From the NCBI GenBank assembly GCA_945957185.1, contig CAMFKA010000048.1, positions 1 through 11,371 on the forward strand: DNA of 11,371 nt. Direction: 5' to 3'. Each line of letters opens with the position of its first letter. Within the stretch, counting starts at the first letter, position 1. Positions 1-6,651 of the stretch are shown in pieces. Under the pieces are notes generated by a model. That model ran no database searches and was not told the origin of the DNA. It saw only the letters and a program-made list of their open reading frames with translations. This DNA is from an uncultured Chlamydiaceae bacterium. Its GTDB lineage: Bacteria > Chlamydiota > Chlamydiia > Chlamydiales > Parachlamydiaceae. Made by a program: the position numbers and the translations under genes.

Positions 1-75
1 TTGAGAGTTTTGGAGAAATATCTATCCGAAATACAAGAAAATGAAGAGTTTATGAAGTCATTGAATCAAAGCTAA
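1..75 (+). CDS. C-terminal end of an unidentified rightward gene (partial)
   Basis: Frame 1 is open from the first base to a TAA at 73-75 and gives 24 residues ending in KSLNQS. The visible piece is charged and probably helical, with no recognisable motif, so the product cannot be named. No other frame stays open across this short stretch: frames 2 and 3 and all minus-strand frames stop within it. Its stop overlaps the stop of the convergent RsbW-like gene by four bases. The call rests only on openness and position and could be chance. Confidence 0.35.
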   Translation: MRVLEKYLSEIQENEEFMKSLNQS

Positions 76-482
76 GAGGATGCGTTTTTGACCATCACAA
101 GGATGTTTTGGTCATTTTCTCTTTTGTAGTCCACTTCATCCATGATTTTCAAAATAAAGAAGACACCATAGCCTCCCACTGAACGTGCTTCGATGGGAGC
201 TTCTTCGTCGTGGTGTTTGGCGTTATCGAGAGGATTGAAAGGGATGCCGTCATCTTGCAAGATGAGTTTTAATCCTTTTTTTCCCGTCTGTTCGCAGGTG
301 ATACTGATGGTGCCGGGATTAATGGGGTAGCCGTAGCTAATGATGTTAACAAGAGCCTCTTCGGCTGCTAGTTCGATCTTTGAAATTTCGATATCGTCGA
401 ATCCCATCTCCTCCGCTTGATTGCGAATGAAAAGGAGCATTTCATACAGACCATCGAGTTGTGCAGCGAAGGTACGGATCAT
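72..482 (-). CDS. rsbW: RsbW-like anti-sigma factor / serine-protein kinase (HATPase_c)
   Basis: 136 residues, the usual size for a stand-alone GHKL ATPase of the RsbW/SpoIIAB group. Visible ATP-binding boxes are the N box around residues 37-46 (ELAAEEALVN, with E38, E42 and N46), the G1 box at 77-83 (DDGIPFN) and the G2 box at 103-106 (GGYG) followed by the usual hydrophobic helix. Family members phosphorylate an STAS-domain antagonist (RsbV) and, when free, bind and block a sigma factor. They act in the cytoplasm. In Chlamydia the equivalent protein (CT549, from memory) belongs to an Rsb network with RsbU and RsbV proteins. No RsbV, RsbU or sigma gene lies in this window, so the partner is unknown. 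The ATG at 480-482 has only a weak GAG-type ribosome-binding site. The gene follows the LptE-like gene by 28 bases and is probably cotranscribed with it. Confidence 0.85.
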   Translation of the reverse strand: MIRTFAAQLDGLYEMLLFIRNQAEEMGFDDIEISKIELAAEEALVNIISYGYPINPGTISITCEQTGKKGLKLILQDDGIPFNPLDNAKHHDEEAPIEARSVGGYGVFFILKIMDEVDYKRENDQNILVMVKNASS

Positions 483-510
483 ATTACTCTACTGGTTATC
501 TATTCTACAG

Positions 511-1101
511 CTACCAGCTATCGGACAGATAATCAACTATTTTTTTTGAAATGATAGCGTTTATTGGGGTGATAACAGTGTCTCTTGCAGCATCGATTTC
601 GGAAAGCTGTCCCAAGGAGAAAATGTTAACACCGTAGTTGGTTGTGTGGTTTTCGGGATCAAAATTTCGTGTGGTGTAGTAATCGTGGTCGAAGTCTTGA
701 TTTGCGGTGATGATAACTTTGGGGAGAACGACCTCTCCGCATCGGTTTTCTACGGCGACTTCGAGGTTAACAGTGAGACGAGTTTCGCAAGGGATGAGTC
801 GTTTACGAATCGCTCCCCTCTTTTTGCGGTCGTAGCGGTAACCGACGTTATCGTCGTCGATATCGAGGATTTTGACACGTAGGATTAGGTCACCGTTTGA
901 TTGGGAGTAGGGGATGGGAGAGGAGATAGAAAGTTCGCGAGCGATGGCGGAAGTTAGGGATCCATCTTCATCGCCCTCAACGAAAGGGACGGTGATAGAG
1001 GAGTATTGGGATTGAAGGAACGAGTCTTCCCCCCGATAGCCGCAACTAGAAAGTGCGCAGAGAGCAAATGCCGTCAGCGCAAATAAAACGATTTGTTTCA
1101 C
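511..1101 (-). CDS. LptE-like outer-membrane lipoprotein
   Basis: 196 residues starting at a GTG (1099-1101). The N-terminus is a lipoprotein signal: K2, a hydrophobic core, then the lipobox L17-S-S-C20 followed by GYR, so Cys20 should be lipidated. The mature part has the LptE/RlpB pattern: CGY at the start, a short strand (SITVPF) at residues 35-40, a helix with TSAIARELS at 50-58, then two long beta strands around 70-90 and 106-120 with a 'NGDLILRVKI' strand. LptE proteins plug the LptD channel and help place LPS in the outer membrane. The similarity is by fold pattern only, so LptE is a likely but unproven name. The GTG start and the TGA stop of the BamD-like gene share four bases (GTGA), which implies translational coupling. 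GGAAGA just before the start can serve as ribosome-binding site. Confidence 0.65.
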   Translation of the reverse strand: MKQIVLFALTAFALCALSSCGYRGEDSFLQSQYSSITVPFVEGDEDGSLTSAIARELSISSPIPYSQSNGDLILRVKILDIDDDNVGYRYDRKKRGAIRKRLIPCETRLTVNLEVAVENRCGEVVLPKVIITANQDFDHDYYTTRNFDPENHTTNYGVNIFSLGQLSEIDAARDTVITPINAIISKKIVDYLSDSW

Positions 1102-2186
1102 TCTTCCGTATCTTTGTTAAAAGTCTCTTCCGGAATATCGCTTCCTTCGCTTTTATCTTGGGTCTCTTCTTGTGTGTCAAAAGGAGCTGCATCCGGTTCA
1201 TAAAAGTTTTTAGGGATAACGGTTTCGTAGTCGAAAGGGCAAATGAACATGAGACGATCGACGGCTGTTTGTGCGACCCCGGTTGTGGGGAATCTGGCGA
1301 TGGCGTTTTGGTAGTAAATGATAGCAGCGCGGCGTTTACAAGTTCTTTCATAGAACATGCCGATATCATAAAGACCCTTTGCGTACACCTCTTTGATGCA
1401 GACGACTAAATCTTCCATCTCTTTAACACGCTCTTCTTTTGGAAATGCTCGGATAAAACGTTGTGCATTGATTTCTGCGAGGGCTAAAAGGTCGGGATTT
1501 TGAAATTCGTAAAGCGCTTGTTCGAGGTATACGTGGTTGATAAGGATGTAGCATTCGGGAGTGAGTTCGTTTTTAGGGAATCGTCTGATAAGGCTCTGAA
1601 ACGCATCTACAGCACCCTTAAAGTCGCGGTCTTCCCACAAAAGCCACCCTTTCGAGTAGAGGGAGCGTACGGCCAGATCGTGACTTGGAAGTGAGGAGAT
1701 CACTTCATCATAAATTTTGACAGCCAAGTCGCGTCCGCAAGCCCATTTAGGAAGTCTTTTACTTCCTAAATAGCGACGACGGGATCCGCAGCGGAACTTT
1801 TCGGCAACGTTATATTTGTAATCGAAAGCGAGTTCAAAATAGCGCGGGTTGTTATCTGAAGCTAGGTAGGAGTCAAGCGTGGCATTTGCGATATCGAGTT
1901 CGTCTAGATTAAAGTAGCAGACCCCTAGGTAGAAGAGGGCGTCAGAAGCTAGTGGGCAGTTGCTATAAGCGTCGGAAACGATGTAGAAATGTCGATGAGC
2001 CTCTTTCCAATGGCAATCGTTGTATGCTGTGCACCCGGCAGAGTAATGATCGACATAGGACATTGTGGGAGCGTATTTTTCAGAGACAAGCGAGCCGTCA
2101 CGGATGACGTATTTTGCCTCTAGAGGGGCTATCGCGCAGGTCATCGCAGCGGAAAGCGTTAAAATTGATCTTAGTAGAACTTTCAT
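1098..2186 (-). CDS. Secreted Cys-rich TPR protein, BamD-like
   Basis: 362 residues from the ATG at 2184-2186. Residues 1-24 are a signal peptide (MKVLLRS, hydrophobic core, then LEA before K25). There is no lipobox, since C17 is preceded by AMT, so the protein should be cut by signal peptidase I and be soluble or peripheral in the periplasm. The mature part is a row of TPR helices: WKEAHRHF near 60, DALFYLGVCYFNL near 82-95, a middle pair at 172-205, and YDIGMFYERTCKRRAAIIYYQNAIARFP near 273-300. The last resembles the conserved C-terminal TPR of BamD/ComL. An acidic tail rich in Glu, Asp and Thr covers the last ~35 residues. BamD supports assembly of beta-barrel outer-membrane proteins, but usually as a lipoprotein, so the loss of the lipid anchor is a real difference. 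Ten cysteines remain after signal removal. The stop overlaps the LptE-like start. Confidence 0.7.
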   Translation of the reverse strand: MKVLLRSILTLSAAMTCAIAPLEAKYVIRDGSLVSEKYAPTMSYVDHYSAGCTAYNDCHWKEAHRHFYIVSDAYSNCPLASDALFYLGVCYFNLDELDIANATLDSYLASDNNPRYFELAFDYKYNVAEKFRCGSRRRYLGSKRLPKWACGRDLAVKIYDEVISSLPSHDLAVRSLYSKGWLLWEDRDFKGAVDAFQSLIRRFPKNELTPECYILINHVYLEQALYEFQNPDLLALAEINAQRFIRAFPKEERVKEMEDLVVCIKEVYAKGLYDIGMFYERTCKRRAAIIYYQNAIARFPTTGVAQTAVDRLMFICPFDYETVIPKNFYEPDAAPFDTQEETQDKSEGSDIPEETFNKDTEE

Positions 2187-2190
2187 AGTC

Positions 2191-2195
2191 ACCTC
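2191..2195 (-). promoter_or_regulatory. Ribosome-binding site that fixes the BamD-like start
   Basis: The minus strand reads GAGGTGACTATG. GAGG lies five bases before the ATG at 2184-2186, an ideal spacing. The alternative GTG two codons upstream (2190-2192) is part of this GAGGTG block and has no purine-rich site of its own, so the ATG is the likely start. Confidence 0.7.
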
Positions 2196-2243
2196 GGTAT
2201 CGTGATAGGGAAGTGTAAATCATTCGTTAGAAATTTACCAGCA

Positions 2244-4313
2244 TTAGTTAAGGCTACTGAGAAAATTGCGGAACCCCTGGGTTCTGCGAACATTTTCGAG
2301 CCAAAAGTCTTCCAAAAGCGTCTCCATAGGAGGAAGAGATCCCGCGGCTTTGGATTTTTCGAGATAGAATACTGATTGATCCAGCTGTTCGGTTAGGCTG
2401 TAGAGGCAGGCGAGGTTGTAGTAGGAGATGGGAGAGCCTAAAAATGCAGCTTGGAGGAGTTTTGGTTCCGCCAATTCAAGCCATTCGCGCGACTTTTCGG
2501 GCATGCACTCTTCTGCAACTAGATCTGCAGCGTGCATGCACATGACGCCCCATTCGTTCCACACAAAATCTTCTTCGTCGTTTTCGGAGATCGCATTTAA
2601 AAATTGTTCCTGCGCCTTGTAGAAAAGATCGAGATCTCCCATGATATCTGCAAGGTGTGTCAACGTGATCGCCAGGTTAAAGCGCGCATTGTGATAGTGG
2701 GGATCGAGTTGAAGAGCGCGGGTAAGCATGTGGATGGCTTTTTCGTAGTAATCTTGATCGGAGTAGTATTCACCGAGGAAATCGAGGGCGCAGCCGTAGT
2801 TATAAAGCCAGTCGGGTTGTAGATCTTGCTCTTCGTAGCCCGCTTGTTGGCTTGTTTTCATGACATTTTCGAACTTGACTAGCGAAGCTTCGATGTAGTG
2901 TTTGTCGCCGGTGCGTTCGCCTAGCTTCATCAATGCCACTCCCCAGTCGTTCCACAGTTGTGGCCACCCTTTGGGATTGATCTCAATGGCGTGACTGAAA
3001 GCGCGGAGAGATTTATCAATCTCTGAGTGGCTCTCTTCGAAAGCAAATAGTTCGAGGTGTGACATGGCGATCGCGTGCCAGAAGAGAGGGTCTTTGGGGT
3101 CGAGCTCTACTGCGCGATTGAGTTTATCGAGAGATTTTCTATGGAAAACCGCATCGTCGAAATAGCGACCGAAGCTATTGAGGCATAGGCCATAGATGTA
3201 CCAGGCGCGAGCATCTTCGGCAGATTCTTTTAGAGAAGCGATGATTTTTTCTTCGGCCAATTTTAGCATTTGAAGAGATTCGTCTTTTCCGGAAGAGATC
3301 AAGAGGGCATCGGCCCAAAGGATATTGAGTTTTGGGTGTTTGGGATTGATTTCGGAAGCCTTTTCAAATTTAGAGATCCCTTTTTCTACCAACTCGTAGC
3401 TGCCGCGGATTTTTCCTAATGCAACAAGAAGGGCGCCCCATTTGACCCAAAGTTGATCGTGGTTTTCGATCAATTTAGAAGCGTTTTCGTAAGCTTCTAA
3501 AGCGCATTCGGCGTGGTCATCTTCCATTGAAACGTCAAAGAAGTAGTGGAAAACGTAAGCCAAGCTAAGCCAGGTGCCGCCCACTTCTTTATTGATTTGA
3601 AGGGAGCGTTGGTAGCATTCGATTGCTTCCATGATGTAGTCTGTGTTGGCGAGGAGGAAAGCGATTTCTGCACAGGCGTCGCCGAACTCTCTCCAAAATT
3701 CCCAGCCGTGTTCGCCGCTTTGAACGCTTTTGCGGTAATAATCGATCGCTTGGGAGTATTCGAATGCCTCGCCGCTAAGTTTTCCAAGGGAGTGCCAAAT
3801 GTTAGCATAGCCCCAGTAGAGTTGAGCATAAAAATCGACACCGACATTGCCGTTAACGATCAGTTTTTCGGCTATTTGAAGTTTTTCGATCGAGAAGCGA
3901 AGAGCATCTTCATCGGTTTCATTACCCGGAAAGCGGTAGTTCGCCATTCCCAATTGGAGGTGGGGTTCGGCCCATTCCGGTTCTAGGGAGACAGCCTCTT
4001 CGATAATTTTAATCACTTTAGTCAACAAATCGATGTCGTCGCTGTTGATGAGGCAGAATCTCGCGATTTGCTGACGTATTAAAGCGGAGTCGGGGACGAT
4101 GGACATGCTGTGTTCGAAGCTTTTCCAGCTGTTGTCGTGATCGGTAAAAAAGAGGCGTTCCCCGTTTTTCATAAATACGAGTGCTAGAGAAAACCTATCG
4201 TTGAAGTCCCATTTCCCCCAGCTAGCGGGATCGTGGTAATCAGTCAGGCGATCAAAGTCTTCTTTCTCAAGGATTTTGAACAATTTCTTTTGTATTGGAC
4301 TTTGTTTTTCCAT
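2244..4313 (-). CDS. Large cytoplasmic TPR-repeat protein of unknown role
   Basis: 689 residues with no signal peptide and no membrane segment. Nearly the whole chain from about residue 100 to 655 is made of TPR-like helix pairs, shown by motifs such as AIECYQRSLQIN (230-241), SKFEKASEINPKHP (314-327), LNRAVELDPKDP (398-409), FSHAIEINP (439-447) and LTRALQLDP (530-538). The signature Trp/aromatic-x-x-aromatic-Gly/Ala recurs with a 41-residue period at 207, 248, 289, 330, 371 and 412, then 454, 503, 544, 585 and 631. This is longer than the normal 34-residue TPR. The first 100 residues and the last 35 (LEDFWLENVRRTQGFRNFL) are not clearly repeats. TPR arrays bind proteins, but no partner can be read from the sequence. 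It lies between the YyaL-type gene (56-base gap) and the BamD-like gene (57-base gap). AAAGAG before the ATG is a weak ribosome-binding site. Confidence 0.85.
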   Translation of the reverse strand: MEKQSPIQKKLFKILEKEDFDRLTDYHDPASWGKWDFNDRFSLALVFMKNGERLFFTDHDNSWKSFEHSMSIVPDSALIRQQIARFCLINSDDIDLLTKVIKIIEEAVSLEPEWAEPHLQLGMANYRFPGNETDEDALRFSIEKLQIAEKLIVNGNVGVDFYAQLYWGYANIWHSLGKLSGEAFEYSQAIDYYRKSVQSGEHGWEFWREFGDACAEIAFLLANTDYIMEAIECYQRSLQINKEVGGTWLSLAYVFHYFFDVSMEDDHAECALEAYENASKLIENHDQLWVKWGALLVALGKIRGSYELVEKGISKFEKASEINPKHPKLNILWADALLISSGKDESLQMLKLAEEKIIASLKESAEDARAWYIYGLCLNSFGRYFDDAVFHRKSLDKLNRAVELDPKDPLFWHAIAMSHLELFAFEESHSEIDKSLRAFSHAIEINPKGWPQLWNDWGVALMKLGERTGDKHYIEASLVKFENVMKTSQQAGYEEQDLQPDWLYNYGCALDFLGEYYSDQDYYEKAIHMLTRALQLDPHYHNARFNLAITLTHLADIMGDLDLFYKAQEQFLNAISENDEEDFVWNEWGVMCMHAADLVAEECMPEKSREWLELAEPKLLQAAFLGSPISYYNLACLYSLTEQLDQSVFYLEKSKAAGSLPPMETLLEDFWLENVRRTQGFRNFLSSLN

Positions 4314-4369
4314 TGCACAACTCTTTAATTACCGGAAATTGCTATTGTACACCATTTCTTAATTACTGG
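4314..4369 (-). promoter_or_regulatory. Short intergenic region with possible weak promoter for the TPR gene
   Basis: On the minus strand TACAAT (4344-4349) matches a -10 box in five of six bases. A -35 at 16-18 bases is poor (TAACCA at 17); TTGTAA is present only at a spacing of 20. Two near-identical 11-base direct repeats, TTAATTACYGG on the plus strand (4325-4335 and 4359-4369), lie on either side of this -10. No terminator hairpin with a T-run is seen, so read-through from the upstream gene is likely. Confidence 0.25.
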
Positions 4370-6433
4370 TTACAATTTTTCGATCGCCTCTACAATTTTC
4401 TCTACACCCTCAATCGGGGGTTGGCACACTCCGTCACTGCAAATGTAAAGGGTTGTCCGATCGAGTATCGGCTGCTTATCTCCGCTAAAGGGGACTAAAG
4501 TTTCGAGTTGATGGTCGTTGGGGTCGATCCAAACGACAGAAACGAAGGGGATATAGCGACTGTAAATCTTTTTTCTAATCTCGTGTAGGTGCTCTTTTTC
4601 TGAATTGAGAGCCACATAAAGCACAGGAGTTTTCAGTCGGGAAAACCGTTGAAAATTGATCATATGGTAGCAGTAGCCGGGAGGGTATTGCGTCATTAGT
4701 TCGTTGACGGCGCAAAGAACGTCTTCCGCATCTTCGATGTACGATTCTTCTCCGGTAATTTGATAAATGCGGATTAAATTTTCGGTCTGTATCGCGTTAC
4801 CGGAAGGCTCTGCGCCGTCAGAAAACTGGGTTTTGCGCAAGATCACGTGTTTGTCGAGGCCGTCGGTCTGGAAATAGGCGCCTTCGTCGACTTTAAAATA
4901 GTCACGGAGAACCTTGTTGAGATCGATAGCCGCCTTTAGCCATAGCGGTGTCCCTGTCGTTGAAAATAGTGTGAGGAGCCCTTTGATCAAGAAGGCGTAG
5001 TCGTCGAGACCTGCGTTATAGAGAGCTTGATTATCGCGCCAGCGGTGAAGGAGGCGTCCATCCACAACCATATTTTTCAAGATAAAATATGCCGCCTTTT
5101 CTGCTGCGAGGAGGTACTTTGGATCGTCTTGAACCGCGCCGAATAATGCCATCGCATGAATTGTCAATCCGTTCCAAGAGGTGAGGATTTTATCATCTTT
5201 GTGGGGACTTTCGCGCCGTTCTCGTTGTTTAAAAAGGAGTGATTTACAATCTTCAAGCACGCCGATAAGCTCTTCTTGAGGGATCAAATGGTGTTTTGCA
5301 AAATCGGCGACCGATTCTTTTTGATACAAAATGTTGCGCCCCTCAAAGTTGCCCTCCGGTTCTACCGAATAAAAAGAGCAAAACAGCTGCGCACGTTCTC
5401 CCAATATATTTTGGAGTTCCTCGTAGGTCCAAGTGTAGTAGTACCCCTCCTCCCCTTCTGAGTCTGCGTCTTCGGAAGAGTAGAATCCTCCGTCAGGATG
5501 AGTAAGCTGGCGCAAAATATAGTCTAAAGCATCGCGGGTAACATCGTAATACAGTTGTTTACCCGTCAATTCCCATGCATAGAAATAGCTGGTAGCGATG
5601 ATGGCGTTATCGTAAAGCATTTTTTCGAAGTGTGGAGCGAACCATCTTTCATCGACGCTGTATCTGGAAAATCCTCCCCCCAGGTGATCGTGGATGCCTC
5701 CGCGGGCCATCATCTCAAGAGACCGTTCCACAAAAAAGAGAGACCGTGTCTCATTGCGAAGGACATAATCGTTTAAAAGGAAGTCGTAATGGTAAGTGAG
5801 AGGAAATTTAGGAGCTTTATCGATTCCTCCGTAGGTGGAGTCTCCCATTTTTAATAAAAAGTCGCTGGTTTCGGAAAGGAGAGATTCATTCGGAAGTTCT
5901 TCTCCATAGGAGTGTACCGCTTGAGCAAAAAATTGAAGGATATTATCCGCTTGTTCGGTGATGTGTTCCCTCTCTTCGCTATCCCAAAGCTCTTGGATTT
6001 TGTGAATTAAACCTGTCAGTCCCAGCATGCCATTGCGGTCGTGTGGAGGCATATAAGTGGAAGCGTAAATGGGAATGAGCGTAGGAGTAAGGATCAGGTT
6101 AAGCGGCCACCCCGCAGCGCTAGACATCATCCCTTGAGCGAACTCCATGTAGAGCGAGTCGATTTCGGGGAGCTCTTCTCGATCGATTTTTATGTTGATA
6201 AAAGTTTGATTGAGAAGCTCGGCAACATCGACATCTTGGAAAGATTCTTTTTCCATGACGTGGCACCAGTGGCATGAAGCATAACCGATGGAGAGGAAGA
6301 TCGGTTTGTTGGATTCTCGAGAAGCGGTGAAAGCCTCTTCGCCCCAGGGATACCAGTCCACAGGATTATGAGCATGTTGAAGGAGGTAGGGAGATTTTTC
6401 GTGTATCAGTCGGTTTGTAAATCGATCAGCCAT
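4370..6433 (-). CDS. yyaL: Thioredoxin-domain DUF255 protein, YyaL/SSP411 (SPATA20) family
   Basis: 687 residues from the ATG at 6431-6433. The N-terminal domain is thioredoxin-like: NRLIHEKSPYLLQHAHNPVDW (7-27, the family's opening signature), YASCHWCHVMEKESF (51-65, with the redox-type pair C54 and C57) and GWPLNLILTP (108-117, with the cis-proline position at P110). The rest is an alpha/alpha-toroid domain like those of glycoside hydrolases and sugar epimerases, with GGGFSRYSVDERWFAPHFEKML, GGFYSSEDADSEG and SWNGLTIHAMA segments. Family length is usually about 600-700, so the gene is complete. The biochemical activity of the family is not settled. A longer reading starting at 6556 exists, but its extra 41 residues do not fit the family, and the promoter at 6475-6502 lies inside that extension. 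The first gene of the leftward cluster. Confidence 0.88.
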   Translation of the reverse strand: MADRFTNRLIHEKSPYLLQHAHNPVDWYPWGEEAFTASRESNKPIFLSIGYASCHWCHVMEKESFQDVDVAELLNQTFINIKIDREELPEIDSLYMEFAQGMMSSAAGWPLNLILTPTLIPIYASTYMPPHDRNGMLGLTGLIHKIQELWDSEEREHITEQADNILQFFAQAVHSYGEELPNESLLSETSDFLLKMGDSTYGGIDKAPKFPLTYHYDFLLNDYVLRNETRSLFFVERSLEMMARGGIHDHLGGGFSRYSVDERWFAPHFEKMLYDNAIIATSYFYAWELTGKQLYYDVTRDALDYILRQLTHPDGGFYSSEDADSEGEEGYYYTWTYEELQNILGERAQLFCSFYSVEPEGNFEGRNILYQKESVADFAKHHLIPQEELIGVLEDCKSLLFKQRERRESPHKDDKILTSWNGLTIHAMALFGAVQDDPKYLLAAEKAAYFILKNMVVDGRLLHRWRDNQALYNAGLDDYAFLIKGLLTLFSTTGTPLWLKAAIDLNKVLRDYFKVDEGAYFQTDGLDKHVILRKTQFSDGAEPSGNAIQTENLIRIYQITGEESYIEDAEDVLCAVNELMTQYPPGYCYHMINFQRFSRLKTPVLYVALNSEKEHLHEIRKKIYSRYIPFVSVVWIDPNDHQLETLVPFSGDKQPILDRTTLYICSDGVCQPPIEGVEKIVEAIEKL

Positions 6434-6474
6434 TAAGTGCGTCCGCTTGTGCAAATTTTTTGAATCACGTTCGG

Positions 6475-6520
6475 TATATAGCAAAAACACTCGATGCGTC
6501 AAGTGTAAAAAAAATTTTTG
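6475..6520 (-). promoter_or_regulatory. Sigma70-type promoter with UP-like A/T tract for the yyaL-type gene
   Basis: On the minus strand, TTGACG (6497-6502) is followed after 16 bases by TATATA (6475-6480). Directly upstream of the -35, CAAAAATTTTTTTTACAC (6503-6520) gives an A5T8 tract at about -41 to -53, where UP elements sit. Predicted transcription would start near 6468 and leave a leader of about 35 bases before the ATG at 6433. It may drive the whole five-gene leftward cluster. Confidence 0.65.
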
Positions 6521-6594
6521 AGCTTTGACTGGAGAAAGAAAAAAATGGCGTAGCAAATAGATAAATTTACTTGTTTTGAAAAGGAAAGTTGATT

Positions 6595-6651
6595 ATGAGT
6601 CAATCCTTCAAGAAATTGTTATTAGATAAGGACTCAACCTATGGCAAATGA
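6595..6651 (+). CDS. Putative 18-residue leader ORF overlapping the coiled-coil gene start
   Basis: ATG at 6595 opens an 18-codon ORF (MSQSFKKLLLDKDSTYGK) ending with TGA at 6649-6651, eleven bases inside the coiled-coil gene and in another frame. AAGGA at 6581-6585, nine bases before the ATG, is a good ribosome-binding site. The ORF also covers the ribosome-binding site of the large gene, so translating ribosomes would pass over it and stop ten bases beyond the next ATG, an arrangement suited to coupling or reinitiation. The peptide has a Leu-Leu-Leu run but no clear attenuator pattern. Could be chance; conservation is untested. Confidence 0.35.
   Translation: MSQSFKKLLLDKDSTYGK

Noticed and set aside
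1053..1409. Plus-strand open frame of 118 codons opposite the BamD-like/LptE-like junction
   Set aside because: It is antisense to two well-supported genes, has no family pattern and no good ribosome-binding site; it is a shadow frame.
2124..2186. Lipoprotein signal in the BamD-like protein (Cys17)
   Set aside because: The residues before the Cys are A-M-T, not a lipobox, while an LEA signal peptidase I site follows at residue 24.
2215..2238. Inverted repeat GTAAAT ... ATTTAC between the TPR and BamD-like genes as a terminator
   Set aside because: Only six AT-rich base pairs around a 12-base loop with no T-run; too weak to end transcription.
3546..3986. 146-codon plus-strand open frame inside the TPR gene
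   Set aside because: Fully antisense to the repeat-bearing TPR protein; composition explained by the regular repeat codons on the other strand.
6507..6519. A8T5 tract as a bidirectional terminator
   Set aside because: No GC-rich stem, and it lies between divergent genes directly upstream of a -35 box, where an UP-type role fits better.
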